NCBI GenBank assembly: GCA_020631035.1
Contig: JAHDIA010000417.1
Coordinates: 1 to 5,779 of the forward strand
Reading direction: 5' to 3'
From: Chitinophagales bacterium
GTDB taxonomy: Bacteria; Bacteroidota; Bacteroidia; Chitinophagales; UBA2359
DNA: 5,779 bases
Part shown: positions 5,432-5,779 of the stretch, in pieces
How positions within the stretch are numbered: the first letter of the stretch is position 1
Layout: every line of letters starts with the position of its first letter
Program-made: the position numbers and the translations under genes
The notes under the pieces: generated by a model
The model's database searches: none
Told to the model about the DNA's origin: nothing
The model's input: only the letters and a program-made list of their open reading frames with translations

Positions 5432-5779
5432 TCAGTAATTCCCAACAGATAACATCACCAATGTACATGCTATAACAGATTCTATGCCATTTTTTTTGGC
5501 AAGTGTCACCAACTCAGGATTTTCGGCTCCTGGATTGAAAATAATCCGTTTGGGTTTTAAAATATTCAGAATATAGTCATAGTAGGGTGCTTGTTTTTCG
5601 GCACTGAGGTACATAGTAACAGTATCAACCCCTTCAATGGCTGCCTGTCCCTGTACTATTTCAATCCCATCAATAGTGCCCTCCTTGATACCTATAGGAA
5701 CAACAGTATGACCGTTTTCGTTCAATCTTTGTGTCGCTAAATAGGCATAACGGGCAGGATTGGTGCTGGCTCCCAAAAC
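5432..5779 (-). CDS. CoA-binding domain protein (YccU-like Rossmann fold), N terminus cut by the window edge
   Basis: These small single-domain proteins share the CoA-binding Rossmann fold of succinyl-CoA ligase alpha subunits; their cellular role is not established. 115 residues are visible, running off the right edge, where the frame reads V-L-G-A-S-T-N-P-A-R-Y, the nucleotide-binding loop after the first strand. Only about four to six N-terminal residues should be missing, and the TTG inside the loop (5774-5776) is not the start. Other family marks, counted from that V, are NGHTVVPIG (22-30), the Y-Y-D-Y-I segment (66-70), KPKRIIFNPGAENPEL (75-90) and the closing ACTLVMLSVG (104-113), with the Cys usual at that place. 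It ends 135 bp upstream of the recN start on the same strand; a shared transcript is possible but not shown. Confidence 0.93.
   Translation of the reverse strand, partial: VLGASTNPARYAYLATQRLNENGHTVVPIGIKEGTIDGIEIVQGQAAIEGVDTVTMYLSAEKQAPYYDYILNILKPKRIIFNPGAENPELVTLAKKNGIESVIACTLVMLSVGNY

Overview
The window looks like ordinary housekeeping chromosome from a member of the Bacteroidota. The support is moderately AT-rich DNA, few Shine-Dalgarno sequences, exact or near matches to the Bacteroidota -7 promoter element TAnnTTTG in several gaps, and protein variants of the kind seen in that phylum (a short Ppx/GppA without an HD domain, a PNPase S1 domain with a WKRL segment). A Saprospiria-like lineage is a guess only; no marker gene here fixes the class.

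Layout. Positions 2-1222 (+) hold the C-terminal part of polynucleotide phosphorylase (pnp), with an Arg/Asp-rich tail, followed by a strong intrinsic terminator at 1258-1291. Positions 1292-1449 are a non-coding spacer with several nested inverted repeats. A 14-bp tandem repeat (1441-1482) runs into the 3' end of the next gene. Positions 1450-2370 (-) encode an exopolyphosphatase/pppGpp phosphohydrolase of the Ppx/GppA family, starting at a TTG codon. A 232-bp divergent gap (2371-2602) with candidate promoters and small repeats separates it from 2603-3169 (+), a MESH1/SpoT-type HD hydrolase (small alarmone hydrolase). Convergent to that, on the minus strand, are a YbaB/EbfC-like nucleoid protein (3230-3547), recN (3623-5296), and a CoA-binding (YccU-like Rossmann) protein cut by the right edge (5432-5779).

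How the genes relate. The Ppx/GppA enzyme and the HD hydrolase are transcribed from a shared control region. Both could act on (p)ppGpp: GppA-type enzymes turn pppGpp into ppGpp, and SpoT/MESH1-type enzymes remove the 3' pyrophosphate. This makes a possible alarmone or polyphosphate turnover pair, which is an inference from adjacency and family. RecN (SMC-like double-strand-break repair ATPase) and the YbaB-like DNA-binding protein lie on one strand 75 bp apart, but an inverted repeat and a candidate promoter between them suggest they are at least partly uncoupled. I found no clearly undescribed multi-gene system. The most unusual items are the ppx/alarmone-hydrolase arrangement and the palindromic spacer plus tandem repeat at the ppx 3' end.
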